The notes: a model not told the origin generated them from the letters alone. A stretch of 64,000 nucleotides of DNA from Magicicada septendecula (GCA_034769895.1 CM068367.1:312789986-312853985); one strand, 5' to 3'. Numbered from the stretch's first letter, positions 44,961 to 57,497 are shown. Translations and numbers: made by a program.

Positions 44961-47900
44961 GAAAACGTGTGTTGTCTTAGTTTACGATATTCTAACAGCG
45001 CTGCGCCTTATATAGCTTCATTGTGTTCCTGCTGTTAGCGTGAGAATTAAGTTGCCTTTAATAACAATAAACAGAAAATGTTTCAGTAAAAAAAATAGCT
45101 ACAGTGAGATGCGTGGAATTCTTTAAGACTCACTATTATAAATCGCTCCCTGTACACTACGTTTTGTCTTTATATCATCCCTTTTGTTTATTACCTCTGT
45201 CCTCGTTTCCCATAGGAAGCGCATGCGCTGGCAAGTATGTCAAGACAGAGAAAAACGTGCTTGCGCAAACATCCAGCACTAACGTACTAAACTATAAAAA
45301 CTTTAACAAGACGCTGAGTCATGAGTTAAGGAATGACAAATCAAGTAGACACCGGCATTCTAATCAATGTAAAAACACCATCCATCCTAAGCTGTTTCAA
45401 GTCGTAGTAGGCTTTTGTAATAAATACTTCGCTACTACAACTTACGAAGATTTCTAGTTAATAAAACGCTCCAAAAAAGAGACAATGTATTCTGAAGTTA
45501 ATGGCATCCTTCTTACTTTGTCTCAAGCTAGGTTTTCAAAACTCTGTTATGTTTACCCACTAAATAGAAAATATCAGCACAACACGGACATACATAATGG
45601 TTAGCTAGACTTTTTTTTTTATTAAACTCACTAATTTCTACTTACAAAAGAGATTAATTTGAATATTCTTCAGACTTTCTTCTTTTCACGATAGCCACAA
45701 ATAACTGAAGGTAGCATACAAAAATGTGTGTGTGTGTGTGTGTGTGTGTGTCTGTGTGTGTCGGTGTGTGTATTTGTCTGTGTCTATCTTCTGTATGTCT
45801 GTCCATCTGTTTTTTCCGTTTGTTTGTGTCTCCGCGTGAGTGAGGATGATCAAGCCTGTACTGGTGTTAGTTTTTTGTGTCACACAGTTATCACATTCTA
45901 ATATATAGGGCTATTCATATATGCTCATTTCTTTCTTGTATATATATATATATTTTTTATATTATTATTAATAATAACAAAACTTTTTTACAATAATATA
46001 CTTTTATTTTGTGAATTACAATTTTTCAATAGTATTCAACTTGACTCCACAGGCGTTTTGTAAATAGCCCACTTGGTGGTAATTTTATTAATACTTTTTT
46101 TAATTTAAAGGATAGTATTCATATTTTCCTCAAATACGGGAGATTTTATATTTATCGTGATATGAATTTTTTTCTCTATACTACAATTTAGAGACGTGGT
46201 CATTGATGGATCGTCTCCATTCTTTCTTGGTTGTGACCAATTTGGTTATTTCTTTCTTAGTTATTCTGACCTTCTTCACCTCCGTTTGTGTTATTCGTCT
46301 TTTACATCCTTTTTCGATTTGTGTAAACTTATTTAAGGCGCTTACTGTATCGTCTAGTTGTGGTTTTCTTAAGATATAGTCATTTCAAACTATTTTAGTA
46401 TGTAGAAGAAATAGCATGGAAACATAAAGTGAGAATTAATTATGAGTTCTCTTCGTGGTTAATTTGTGACCTTGATTGACACATTAATCCATGGGACTCT
46501 TTAAGATTTCCGTAATGTCTTCCGATAGATCTGAGCTAATAGTTTTATTTTATGGTAGTTATTATTATATGAAGCACAAGCTTTTTCGGTTGGCATAGTA
46601 AAATTCTATACATCTCCATACCAAGTGAAACTATTTCTTATCAAAGTAAGAAGTGTGCATGTCGAAAACAATATATAGCGGCTGAATTTTAAAGTGGTAT
46701 AGAAATCTGTATTTTCCGTCCACCAGATTGTAATAATAGTCACATTCCTGCCACTAAATCTGAAGCTGAAAAGTCGACTGACTGTTCGGTCTAAAGCACT
46801 GTACGTAGAAAAAGTGTCGAGCGAGCGCAAGATCGGTTTGTTTGCTCAAATACAAGTGTCTAAGTGATTTACAAAACCGCATAATTGTTACCAATTAATA
46901 GTTTGTCGTAGGGGTTATTATTGTTCAACATGACCGCCCATTTGGAGCGGGTAGAATTAATACTGCAGGATATCTGACATTGTTGTAATGCCAGGAATGC
47001 CTGGTTGGGTGTAATGCACCGCTCGCGAACAGAATACAAATAATAGTGGCCGGCTGGACTATGACAAGCTGGGACGTTGTTACCTTCAGGTTTTACGCAA
47101 ATATCTACAGTTCTGAAAATGTTTACAGTATATTGCTTTTACTTTTAGTTCTTATATTTAGTCTTCTATTTTTAACATTTAAAATATACGGTACATACAT
47201 AAATATACACACACATATATATAGGTAAACGTACCCAAACATTCTTTCACCGCAAACGTGAACGAAACTAAAATTTTATTCTCATGTTTAAAAGTAATAA
47301 TACTGTATAATACCTTTCATTTACGTATGTTCTAGTATACCGAATTGTAAGCTTCGAATGAAATAAGAAATAGACCAACACACGGGCTTTGATTAAATTC
47401 ACAACACAACGAAATGAAATAGAAATTAAATTAAAATTAAATTAATACGAAAATTGTTACGACTGTTTTTTGTAAAGTGTCCAATAACACAGTTATGATA
47501 AATCAGCAACTGACCAATTGTAGAGAGTTGTTAGTTGTTAGCTGTAGATTGTTCGTTAGTTGTTAGTTAAATCATTTTAATTTTACTGTTGTTAATACTT
47601 TAGAACACAAGATTATATAAACACGTTGTAGAGTAGGCAATCACAATCTTTTTTTAATTTACTGCAGATTTATAATCTGAATCTGCTCGTCATGCAAACA
47701 ATAAACAAATAGATTTTTATAAACATAGGCTTACATGATTCGCAGAATTGTGTACTGACAGCTCTTCTTATTATTTGCCATAGAGTACACACATACACAA
47801 AAACTATAATTAAAAGTCTATATGTCTGATCATTAAACAAAATAACACTACCACTTATTGCTGGCATGAACTGAGAACTTATATTAGCATATTAAACATT

Positions 47901-48209
47901 GAGTATGTAGAGAAGAAATATCGGTTGACAATAACACTTAATGTTGTCATGAACACAGATAAAACAGAGAATACGGTACAGATTATACCGACGGTTAACA
48001 GGTTATTCATTTAACCTGCATAGTAGATCTAACAGTTCATTGTTTTTAGTCTACACATGTCTTCACTGTATCCAACAAATTAATAGCTAGAGGTTTAGTT
48101 TAGGATGATAGGCCTATTAAATTTAGATATGTGATTCATGCTGAGGCGCACAGTTTCTTTTTTTTTTTAGTAGGAACTTTAAGGTATACAGTTGTTGGAA
48201 ACAAACCAT
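44961..48209. other. Intergenic DNA, no gene
   Basis: Includes a (TG)n tract (45726-45775), AT-rich sequence and short frames only. A 117-codon frame at 45104-45457 starts at GTG and has no recognised domain. The minus strand of about 46190-46370 reads as a Lys/Arg-rich open stretch (RRITQTEVKKVRITKKEI) that might be another LINE remnant, not certain enough to call. Confidence 0.5.
45726..45775. repeat. (TG)n microsatellite
   Basis: TG-rich tract with TCTG and TCGG interruptions. Confidence 0.9.
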
Positions 48210-49320
48210 AAAGCGTCGACTATTAATCTTAGAGTTTTGGACTGAAAGCGCTGTAGATTTTCTACGCCGCTCGTACTAGCAGTGCCCCAAAGTTAAACGC
48301 CATAATTCCGTACCGGTGTGATAATTGTTTTATATATAAAAAGTTTGTTGATGTGACTTGAACGATTTTCTACCTATAAGCCAATAGATATTTCTGGCCT
48401 TGACGTTAAGTTCAGTCTTCTTGGAAGTCATATGTTTCTTCTACTTCATACCTCCTGTCCAAGTGTATAACAAGGTATTTAGCACTTTCAACTTGGGGTA
48501 TTTGTTGACCATTAATTGATTCTGGAGGCAGTTAGCCTGTAGTGTGGTGAATATAATGTGTACCGACTTGGACGAATTGATTTTCATACGCCACTTATCA
48601 GGCCATAAGTGAACGTTGTTTAGTAATTCTTGTAGCATAAGAGACGCTATTGAGGGGTCGGAATGTGTTGCAAATATTGCTGTGTCATCGGCGTAGGTAG
48701 TAACAGTGGTACGTCTTCTTAACGGTAAGTGCGAGGTGATCAGGAGATATAGTAATGGACCTAGGAGACACTACCCTGCGGGACACCGAACGCCACTGGA
48801 AGTAAAGGAGAAGTAAAGGAGAAGTTAAGGAGAAAGGAATTAGGATCTCAGAACTTGACTTGAAATATTCTGACCACTATATAGGAATGCAAATATAGCA
48901 AAAATTATGTGGCACGTTTTTTTTTAATTTTGTATAATAGTCCAAGATACCAAACTTTATCGAATGCAAGGGGAAACGTCGAGGAAGAAACCTGAGCAGA
49001 AAATATCCGATTCCACCAAGTTATTGAAAACATCTGTTATTCTGTGTATTTGATCGACCGTTAATGTATTTTCTATAAAATTATTGGCATAAGTCGTTTT
49101 ACGAGTAGGTTCTCAAAGATTTTACCAACTACCGGCAGAAGGTTTATAGGTCTGTAGGAAGGAGGTTCTTGAGGATTTTTACCAGGTTTTAAGACCACTT
49201 GATCTGATTTCCACAGGCATTATTATATTTACGTAGGTTTAGATACATTTTCACTTCTTCTTTAGTTTGTTTACCTTTTGGTCCTTCAGCTTCAATTCTT
49301 CAAAACACCGATGTGCATTA
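48210..49320 (-). pseudogene. Decayed Jockey-type LINE reverse transcriptase
   Basis: Minus-strand patches follow a Jockey-clade reverse transcriptase in order. VVLKPGKNPQEPPSYRPINL lies around 49130-49205. GVPQGSV then, after a 1-nt shift, LGPLLYLLITSHLP occurs around 48740-48790. TTYADDTAIFATHSD holds the catalytic YADD near 48680-48700, and a 65-codon frame (48441-48638) reads WPDKWRMKINSSKSVHIIF. A thumb-like IYWLIGRKS patch is near 48385. Stops, shifts and a small 12-bp AGTAAAGGAGAA tandem repeat (48802-48838) show it is inactive. It is distinct from the better preserved Jockey element at 54-58.7 kb. Confidence 0.75.
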
Positions 49321-49655
49321 TAGACAAACTGAAGTACTGCTGACAGGTTGGCATTATATTTAAACTTTTGAGCGGTAACAAAATCATAGTCTTATTTAGT
49401 ACAGTAACGTACCATCCATACACACAATACAGTACATTTCTTAATGTACATCCTGTCTATGTTGTAAATGTCTGTAAACAGTTTTAAGAAAAAGTGTTTA
49501 AATGTTTGGTCTAACAGAATGCGCTAAACAAAAAACACAACAGTAAACTCGCGTAGGTAGTTCGTGAATCTTGGGTGACCATAAATTAGAACAAACCACG
49601 TGAACTGCTGATGTCACAACGTTGTCTACTGGCTTGATATTCTGAGCGCCTTGAG

Positions 49656-50240
49656 CAGGGGCGGACTGGTATCCTTGGGGGCACTCGGCTAGAAGTAGTC
49701 AAGGGGCCCCCTGCATTACGGTGGTGGAGCCCTCTTGAGCTCGGCGCCCGGTCCATTGTCACTCCGTCCCACCAATCTATAGCCCCAGTAGCGTAACTTT
49801 TTAACCGGGTTCTTCTGCAAGTTTATGCAAGGGGCCCCCTTTTGAATCTTGACATAAGGCCCTGAGGCCCTCTCAGGCCGTCGGGCCCCCAGCCATGAAT
49901 GTTGCAATGACATTCAAAAAAAAATGACAATAGCCTACTACTTGTCGCGTCAGTCAGTTGCCGCGCGGTGCGTCTCTACAGTAACCTCCTTCGCATTCCA
50001 CCATTAGGCTGTATATAAATAAAGCTGAGAAATGATCACTTCCAATCTGACCAAAATAAATTCAGAAGATTTATTTCCAACAATATTTAGACGAGAAAAG
50101 TTTTTTAACACCGGTAAAAATATACATATTCCTCGTTTTTTCTCGAAATAAAATTTTTATGGCTTGGGGCCCCCTGAGCCTCCTCGGGAACCGGGGTCCT
50201 CGGCGGTCGCCAACCAGCCGACATGGCCAGTCCGCCTCTG
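49656..50240. mobile_element. hAT-like miniature element with 8-bp TSD
   Basis: Terminal inverted repeats are CAGGGGCGGACTGG (49656-49669) and, reversed, CAGAGGCGGACTGG (50227-50240). The octamer GCCTTGAG lies directly outside both ends (49648-49655 and 50241-50248). CAGGGG-type termini and 8-bp target duplications are the hallmark of the hAT superfamily. The 585-bp element has no transposase. It is rich in GGGGCCCCC-type words near both ends, unlike the AT-rich flanks. Confidence 0.9.
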
Positions 50241-50248
50241 GCCTTGAG

Positions 50249-52619
50249 TATTGACATAGTGAAACAGTTTTTAGATTGAATTTAACGTTATCTTTGTCCA
50301 CAACATTTTTGTCGTGCATGTGTGTGTATGGAGGGGGTCACTGAAATGTCGAGAAGAGGGAGAAAAATATGTGAGATCACCATATAGTTTTGACGCTAAA
50401 TTACTTTGTGTAAATTACAAATATAACATAAATAGTCGGCACAAGGTCATTATATAAATGTTGAGTCGTCGCAGGAAATCTGTACTGTATAATTTACATG
50501 TAGGCCTACTTGCTTACTCTAAAAACTTCGCGGGTGCTATTTGACATGTCTTATTTTCGGATTCAGTACCGCTTAACATTCTGTTGTTTACCCGGATGGT
50601 TTATGCAACATTTCGTCAGATCCGTCTCTACGAACCTAAGGCTGATCCCCGCCTTAGTGTTCATAGCTGGAAATCGCAGATTTATAAAATTTAGAATTTT
50701 AAATAACAAAATTTTACTGTGCCATTTTTAATTGCAACACGTTTGTAGTTTTCTATTTTACTTAACACTCACTCAGCAAACAAGTATTTAAACATATAGG
50801 CTAATTTCGGATTATTATGAAGACGAGTTTTCAAACTGTCCTTATGACGCCGAAAGGGAACGTAACTACTGAACCCTAAACTAATAAAGCAGAATTAGTG
50901 CTTAAATTAATTTAAGCAGAATTCTTAACGGTACAAACAGTTAACTACATAAAACAAATTTAAATGTTTAAGCTCTCGGGCACATGTGACCATATATTAC
51001 AAGAAAAATATAACTAGCCCTTTAAAAATGAAGGGAGCCACAATGGTCGCACGGACGCCCTCTACCAAGCACAAATATCTTTTTCTTGACTTTATTCATA
51101 TAAAGCAAACACGTGGATATGTGTGTGGTGAGGGCGCGTTCGCGTCCGTGTATGCCTGCGTCTCTCTGTTGGTGTGTACACAAACACACGCACGCGCGCG
51201 CACCAGAGTTACGACACGACAAGAGCAGATACGTGAAGCAGCGACTCCCAAGTGCCTCTACTTGTGGAGGGTTTGCAGCAGCAGACGCGCGCCGTAGTTT
51301 ATACTGGCACAGATTTAATTAATAATCCAATATGACAGCGAAATGTGCCAACGTACTGCGAATCACTCTTGCGTTAATACTGCGCACAAACTTAGCACAG
51401 CGAAATATCAGAACAATAACACACGGCAAGTTACGTGATCTTGTTTATGGAGCGAAATGAATCTTACCCGAGTTCTGCTGAGACAATTCCAGTAACGCCA
51501 TTCACTACACTTTTACGTTTAGAAGAAACTTTTCATTCTTTGCTTTTTCACATTCCTATAAATGCAGCAAAATTGTTTTGCGGTAAACAAATCCAGAATA
51601 AACTAAGTAGTATATAAGTTACTAAAATCGTATACAGCCAAATATATGATTTAACACTTTCTTTGAGAAAATACAGTTGACTAGTGAAAAGTGCTATCTT
51701 GCTTGATTAGTTCATTGATATGGGTTCGAACCCAGCCTTCGCGATTACAGTAATGCACGGCGCTCGTGGAGATTCATGTACTATATTGTATTATATAATC
51801 ATATGTAAAACTCTATACTTCTAGAACAGGGATGGCGGGAATAACGATTTTCAAATAACTTTTATAAATTTAAAAACGTATAAAGTAATTAAGACATTAA
51901 GTACGATTATACGTATAATGTTCCAAGCATACAATAACGAAAATTCGAAATTGCCCTCAAAATATAATTGCATTGTTATGCTCACAAACATGAAAGAAGA
52001 AATCCGCGTAAGTATATTTACAGAGGATATAAAATTATATTTATACAGATACAGATGCAAAACTGATGTTTCTTGAGTTACATGCGGAGAGTTGTTTTTG
52101 ACCCACCGATGACGCATCGTGAGTGGTCTGGAGCAGCTGATCGCAATTAGGCGACCAGGACAACGTTTAGATTTAACACAAATAACACGGCATTGTCTGT
52201 TGGAACACCTGTTGTAATATATTAAAAGAGAAAAGGTCGTTTAATGTTTATCGTCCTGTATCACTCTCCTCAAGGTACGAGTATACACTTTACCAAAGTT
52301 ACGAAACCTCTCTATAATTAAATTCTGATTATCTCTTGGTAAATCATATTTACATCCAATTTACCTGTGCATGCAATTGTCTTCCTCCCGTCACTCGTGC
52401 GTCAACAGTATCCGAAGAATTCTCGGACTCTTCTCGTTGTTTTTTCTTCGTTTCGGTATTTTTAACAATACCTGTTCAGAAACATACTAACTAATGAGAT
52501 ATCAAGAAGAACGCTAATAGCGATTTGCAAAAATATCCTATTTATACAAAGGTTTTAAAAAACATACAAACATTTGGTAAGTTTTTTTGATTATTAAGCT
52601 AATAAGATACTAAGATCGT
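50249..52619. other. Intergenic DNA, no gene
   Basis: One TAGGCCTA octamer at 50501. A short CpG-rich patch (51120-51300) with CACGCACGCGCGCGCAC has open frames on both strands, none recognised. GGGTTCGAACCCAGC at 51723-51737 resembles a tRNA B box but has no matching A box. Confidence 0.55.
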
Positions 52620-53500
52620 TATTAGCCGTTAGGCATCTTACATGTAGCTGGAACGAGGTAAGATGAAAAAGAAATATAAAGAAAAACAAGCATAGATATA
52701 AATAAGGGAAAAAGGAAGTTAAGTGATAGATTAGAAACGGTGAAGTCCAGATTAAATTGGCAGGCAACACAAGAACTTCTTGTAAAGAGCAGACCGAATA
52801 CGAAAAGAAATGGATTACAGAGGAGACTGTGAGAAAGATAAAGAAGCAGAGAAAACTCAAGAATCTGAGCAATCCAAAAGCCGAGAAACCGAACTCCGTG
52901 AAATCAAATAAACAGAACACGTAAAGCAACAGAACAAGAGGAACACTTCTTCGACGGCAAGTGTAATGAGTAGAGACACTAATCGGAAGTAGTAAAATGA
53001 TATGATGGTGAAATGATTGTTGTGAGATGTGCGTATCACCGTGCGATATGGCCGGATTCCCTGGACGTGAACTGTACAACCTTTCATTGGAAATTATAAA
53101 ATGAAGTAAAGTGGGATTAAACCAGAATGACATGTGAGGGAAGGAGGTTTTTCAATTAGAAAATATATTTAAGAAAGCTGATCTTGGGGAGACAAGAGGG
53201 CTTATAATGAGAGAAAACGAGGATAAGAGGGAGAGGTAGAGGAGAAACGAGCTGACGTATCGAGGAGTGAATTGACGAGGAAATGAAAGAAATAAAACAC
53301 AATAGAAAAGTTAATGAGAAAAGGAAAAGGGCAAATATAGCCTTCGTAAACAGCAAAACAGCATTCAGCAACAGACGATGTGGATGCCACTCGTATTATG
53401 AAAAGAGGAGACTGGCGGAGAACAGAGAGCGGCCACAGTTGCCAACCAGTCTTCGGTTGCTGACCAGAAGGAGAAAGGAGACAGATATGTTGAACTGCAC
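52620..53500. other. Purine-rich strand-biased region, no gene supported
   Basis: The plus strand is strongly purine-rich. This makes its minus strand read as long Phe/Leu/Ser frames (for example 179 codons at 52594-53133), which I regard as compositional. A 38-bp block (53027-53064) recurs at 59509-59546. Confidence 0.5.
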
Positions 53501-54076
53501 CAAGAACAACAAACATTGTTTAAATATTTAAAGTTATATGTAGTATTATAAAAGTCTTATTGTACGAATTTCTTGGGGAAACAATAATATAATGGCAGAG
53601 ACCAAACGTTTTAAAATGTAAAAATATCGGAGAATAAATGTAGGTAACTCTTATTTCTTCTGTTCACGATAGCTTCCCGCGGGAGGGGGGGCCTGGGGTT
53701 GTTCTCCAGGGGAGAGAGGACGGGAGCCTATACCGCCATTCTCGGTGGCTACCTCCCCATACCCCTCCCCGCCTAGCACACACCGCCACCACGCGGCGCG
53801 GGAGTGTAAGTGTAACTGGCCCTTCGGCTGGATCGGAGCTAATGTAAGCCAGGCTGAGTGTGTGAACTGTGAATGGGAGCCACACGACTGGGGGTCGCGA
53901 GTAGTGCAGTGTCCCGAGTCTCAGAAAGGACTCCTGCCACTGGGCCTATTGGAGTACATTTTATATCTTTTTACCTAATTGTGGGGGGGGGGGGTCTGAA
54001 GCGACCTGCGATTGGTGGATTATACCACCGGGACTAACAAACGAGGTCGCTTCCAGGACTCACCTGGTCGCGGGGT

Positions 54077-54817
54077 TTATTTACCAAGTCCGGGAATGAG
54101 GGAATTGTGGGTCACTCTGTCGGAACGAACATAGAATCCACGCGCCAGGCGTCTCACGGTGTAATCAAGACGACAAGAGTACCTCCGGGGGACTTTACAC
54201 GCAAGCCCCCGGTCGAGTACGCGCTGGAGCGTTGTTCTATGACCACGAGCCAGGTATCCCCAAACAGGACAGGCGTCGGTAATCACGGGCAACACGTACG
54301 AGTTGACTATGACCTTACGTAGCCGGGGGGTCATTGCCGGATTAGATAGCACGGGCCAGAGTCTACTGAGTTGCGCCGAAGCGCGTTGTCGGATATATGG
54401 AGAATGGGTTCGCCAGATGAGTCGGGAGTCCACGTGGAGCCCGAGGTACTTGACGCTGTTGGTCCAGGGTACCTCGACGGGGCCTACTTTAAGCGGCCTC
54501 GGCCGCTTGCGTTTGCGCGAGAATATTACCGCGGCGCTCTTGGAAGCGTTAACGGCAACTCTCCAGTCATCGGTCCACCCGACATACGCGTCGGGTTGAC
54601 GCTGGAGCTTAATTGCCGCATAACTTGCGTTCGGCTCTGAGGCAAAAGCCGCAGTGTCGTCCGCGAACAGCGACAATTTAACTCCAGGAACTCGGGGCGT
54701 GTCATTGACAAACAGCGAGAACAGGAGAGGCCCAAGGACACTTCCCTGAGGGACACCAGCGGTAATACGCCTCTCCGAAGAGAGAGCGTGGTTTATTCTC
54801 ACTCGGAAGCTACGGTC
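54077..54817 (-). pseudogene. LINE ORF2, reverse transcriptase catalytic part and C-terminus
   Basis: Same register as above. It shows ITAGVPQGSVLGPLLFSLFV, LSLFADDTAAFASE (catalytic FADD), VNASKSAAVIFSRK, VKYLGLHVDSRLIW, and the Jockey-type C-terminal end YVLPVITDACPVWGYLARGH. The stop TAA at 54077-54079 is probably natural. The text is clean over ~240 codons, so the copy is only moderately old. Confidence 0.85.
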
Positions 54818-55342
54818 TCACTGAAAGCTGCCGTTCATTAGAACGTAGCAATCTGGAAGAAGGACTTCCGTGAGCTTGTAAAGGACACCCTCGTGCCACA
54901 CGCGGTCAAAGGCTTTCTCTACGTCTAGGAAGATCGCAGTCGTCTGTTTGCCCTGGCAGCCAGCCTCGGTAATGTATTCCACGAGTCTCATCAGCTGATG
55001 AGTCGAGTAATGCAGCTCACGAAAGCCGAACTGTTCGAGGATCAGCACGTCTAGTCTTTCTAGATGGTCGCGGATCCTACGCTGGATCAATCGCTCGAAA
55101 ACCTTGGACGTCGCGGACAAGAGGCTGATGGGTCTGAGGTTTTCCACGCGAGAAGAATTCTTTCCCGGCTTGGGTATCACTATTACTGTAGCCGTTTTCC
55201 ATTTCATCGGAAAGTAGGACACTCTGAGGCATGAATTGAACAGGTCAGAAAGGAGCTGTCTTCCTCGCTCCGGAAGGCGATGGAGGGCGGAATTCATGAC
55301 TTCCGTCCGGGCCAGACGCCTTCCGGGGCTTGAGCTGAACAA
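54818..55342 (-). pseudogene. LINE ORF2, reverse transcriptase fingers and palm
   Basis: A 174-codon frame. TATVIVIPKPGKNSS, NLRPISLLSATSKVFERLI and LEQFGFRELHYSTHQL are followed by AIFLDVEKAFDRVWHEG (motif A Asp). The Arg-Glu-Leu-His stretch stands where RxxHST-type residues are typical. It ends at TGA (54818-54820), in frame with the next segment. Without the stop it would join directly to the catalytic FADD part. Confidence 0.85.
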
Positions 55343-55653
55343 TCCTCTCAGAGACCTCCTCCTGGGAGATGGGCTCCGGCTGGACTGTGATACCGGCCGA
55401 TAGAAAGCGTTCTACCTCGCGGCAGATTTGCTCAGTGAAAGCCGGGTTCTTGGATGGGTTGGGAGCGAACTGTCGCTCTAAACTGTCAGCTAAGAACTCT
55501 GTCTTTTCGAGGGGGCGGTCAAGGGGTCGACCGCCGGGTCGGTCCGACCAGTGCGGGGAGAGGCGCGCATTTACGCTTTCCCGTTAGGGCACTGGGAATC
55601 CGCCAGACATTACGGTTCTCGGCAGGGCCATCCATCTCTGTTACAGCTAGCTC
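55343..55653 (-). pseudogene. LINE ORF2, linker before reverse transcriptase (frameshifted)
   Basis: Coding text is readable in two frames: ELAVTEMDGPAENRNVWRIP continues from the endonuclease part, and after a length change near 55520, LADSLERQFAPNPSKNPAF and QEEVSERIVQLKP read in another frame. This is the usual segment between endonuclease and reverse transcriptase of Jockey-type elements. A further shift near 55320 precedes the next frame. Confidence 0.65.
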
Positions 55654-56406
55654 CTAGTTGCGTCTACGGAACGCCAGCATGTCGCGACGCAACTTGCCGG
55701 ACGCTCTGTTGAACGCAGCCTTGTCAGCCGGGTCACGAGTCCTCTTCCAGCGTCTCCGGAAGCGATTCCTCTCGCAAGCGAGCTGAGACACCTCTCCGGG
55801 GATACGCTGGTAGTTGGGCATGAGCCCCGGCTTCATCCGGGAGGACACGTCTACCGCCGAGACTACGGCTGTGTCGAATAAGGCAACTGCCGCGTCGACA
55901 TGCTGGATAGTGTCGAGAGGGATATGCACAGGTACGCGGCGACTGAACGCCGGGCCAAAGCGTTCCCACTCGATTACCCGCCGCTCGTCGCGGACGGTAG
56001 AGTGCTGGGTAGCTACATGCACACTGATCGGGCAATGGTCCGAGGACAGTTCCGAAATGACGGAGACGTGGACCGGGCAATAAACGCCCGTGACCGCGGC
56101 AATGTCCAGTACATCAGGGCGGGAGTTAGCCCTCGAGGGATAGTACCTAGGCCCGGTAGGACCCATGACTGTGACCCGAGCCGCATCAGCATACGTGCGT
56201 AAGAGGGGCCCGTTTGGGTTCACCAAAAGGCTCCCCCAATCAGGGTGCTTACAGTTCAGGTCGCCCGCCAGGACTACCCTTCTGTGTGCGCCAAAGACGG
56301 CCTCCAGATCGTTCAACAGGAGCTCCGTTTGTGGAGGCTTGTATGCGGAAACCACGAGTAGACCGCCGAGAGCACCATGCAGCTCAACCGCGGTGCACTC
56401 CAGGTT
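55654..56406 (-). pseudogene. LINE ORF2, endonuclease C-terminal part and linker
   Basis: Same register as the preceding part. Endonuclease motifs: VSAYKPP, VVLAGDLNCKHPDWGS, SRPDVLDIAA and ELSSDHCPI (SDH catalytic motif). The linker follows up to FRRRN, then TAG (55654-55656), in frame with further coding text (ELAVTEMDGP), so it is another internal stop. Confidence 0.8.
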
Positions 56407-56688
56407 CTACCGCTGAGGCAGGACAACGCGGTGATGGCGAAGACTCGCCTTCACCGCGATGGCTGTACATCCTCCTGCGCGATCCGACCGGTCATCCCGG
56501 TAGCACACGTAGTTGGGTAGTCGGAATCGACGATGCGGGGTCAAGTGCGTCTCTCCAATAAGAAGCACATCGGGCTTGTGTCGGGCAACGAACTCTAAGA
56601 GCTCAGAATGCCGGGAAGCGAGGCCGTTGGCGTTCCACGCCACGACCTCGAGGTCTCGCTTGAGGGATTGCCGTGGTTGTCCGTTCAT
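56407..56688 (-). pseudogene. LINE ORF2, endonuclease N-terminal part
   Basis: A frame starting at the overlap ATG. It shows the apurinic-like endonuclease start VVAWNANGL and LLIGETHLTP, whose Glu is a metal-binding residue, and YVCYRDDRSDRAGGCTAI. The frame is stopped by TAG (56407-56409), but the same register continues open below, so this is a nonsense mutation in the endonuclease. The enzyme would nick the target DNA for priming. Confidence 0.8.
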
Positions 56689-57497
56689 AACAGACCAATA
56701 ATACGGCAGGCTTCCACCAAGAGGAGGAATTTGTCTTGGGGTGAGGCTGTTGCCAAGCGTTCCTTGATTTTAAGGATTGTTTGGGCTACTTTCTGCAAGT
56801 CGTAGCTTGCCAGAAAGTCGGAAACGACTGCGAGTTCATCGGTAGGTGATGCCTGGGGAGAACGTTTGGCGGCAGCTGCATAGCTGCTGCGGGGCGAGGC
56901 GGTGGAAGCCTTGGGGGCAGGTTCTGGAGCGGGTGGTCGCTCTGGCTTTTGGTGGACAGGCTTGGGTCCAGTGGCAGGTTTTGTGTGGCCCTTGTTCTTG
57001 GCCTGAGGTCTACCTTGCTTTTTGTCTGATCTGGGGTAGCGAGGCTTGGGTGGCGGCGGCAGAGGAGGATCAATTTCCTCGTCATCCTGCGGCAACGGGA
57101 CCTTCGCGTAGGCGGGTATCTCGAGTTCCGGTTCCGGGGGCGCGGCTTTTGGTGTGGCCTGTTGAGCTTTGCTCGGGCTCACTGCACTTGGTGGTTTCGG
57201 AACCGAAGCAGACCTTGGAGCTGGTTTCTGTACCACAGGCTCAGAGGTTTTGGCCGATGTTACTGGCTGAACATGTCGAGGATTAGGCTGGACTGGCTTT
57301 ACAAGTTTGTCCAGCTGCTCTTTATAAACTGGACAGCGCCTGTTATTAGCAGCATGGGCGCCGCCACAGTTAATACAATACCTGTGGTTGTCAGGAACAG
57401 CGCAGGCCTGCGTTAGGTGGTCAAGTCCGCATCGGACGAAGGTCGGCGCGTTCCGACAACCGAAGCTGCTGTGGCCGAACCTCTGAACCTCTGACAC
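56685..57497 (-). pseudogene. LINE ORF1, zinc-knuckle and C-terminal part
   Basis: Continuation of ORF1 in the next frame. It carries the rest of the first knuckle (FGHSSFGC), a second one lacking its first Cys (FVRCGLDHLTQAC), and a third, CINCGGAHAANNRRC. A long Pro/Lys-rich tail follows (RPQAKNKGHTKPATGPK), then a helical end, FLASYDLQKVAQTILKIKERL, as in Jockey-type ORF1. It ends with TGA (56685-56687) inside the ATGA overlap with ORF2. Confidence 0.8.

Noticed and set aside
45104..45457. 117-codon ORF with a splice-acceptor-like pyrimidine tract inside
   Set aside because: It starts at GTG, has no recognised domain and is not supported by any neighbouring exon signal.
51723..51737. GGGTTCGAACCCAGC, a perfect-looking tRNA T-arm/B box
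   Set aside because: No A box, acceptor or anticodon arms could be placed around it; it is a short palindrome that can occur by chance.
52594..53133. 179-codon minus-strand hydrophobic ORF that looks like a multi-pass membrane protein
   Set aside because: It is antisense to a strongly purine-rich stretch; Phe/Leu/Ser richness follows from pyrimidine bias, and no family pattern is visible.
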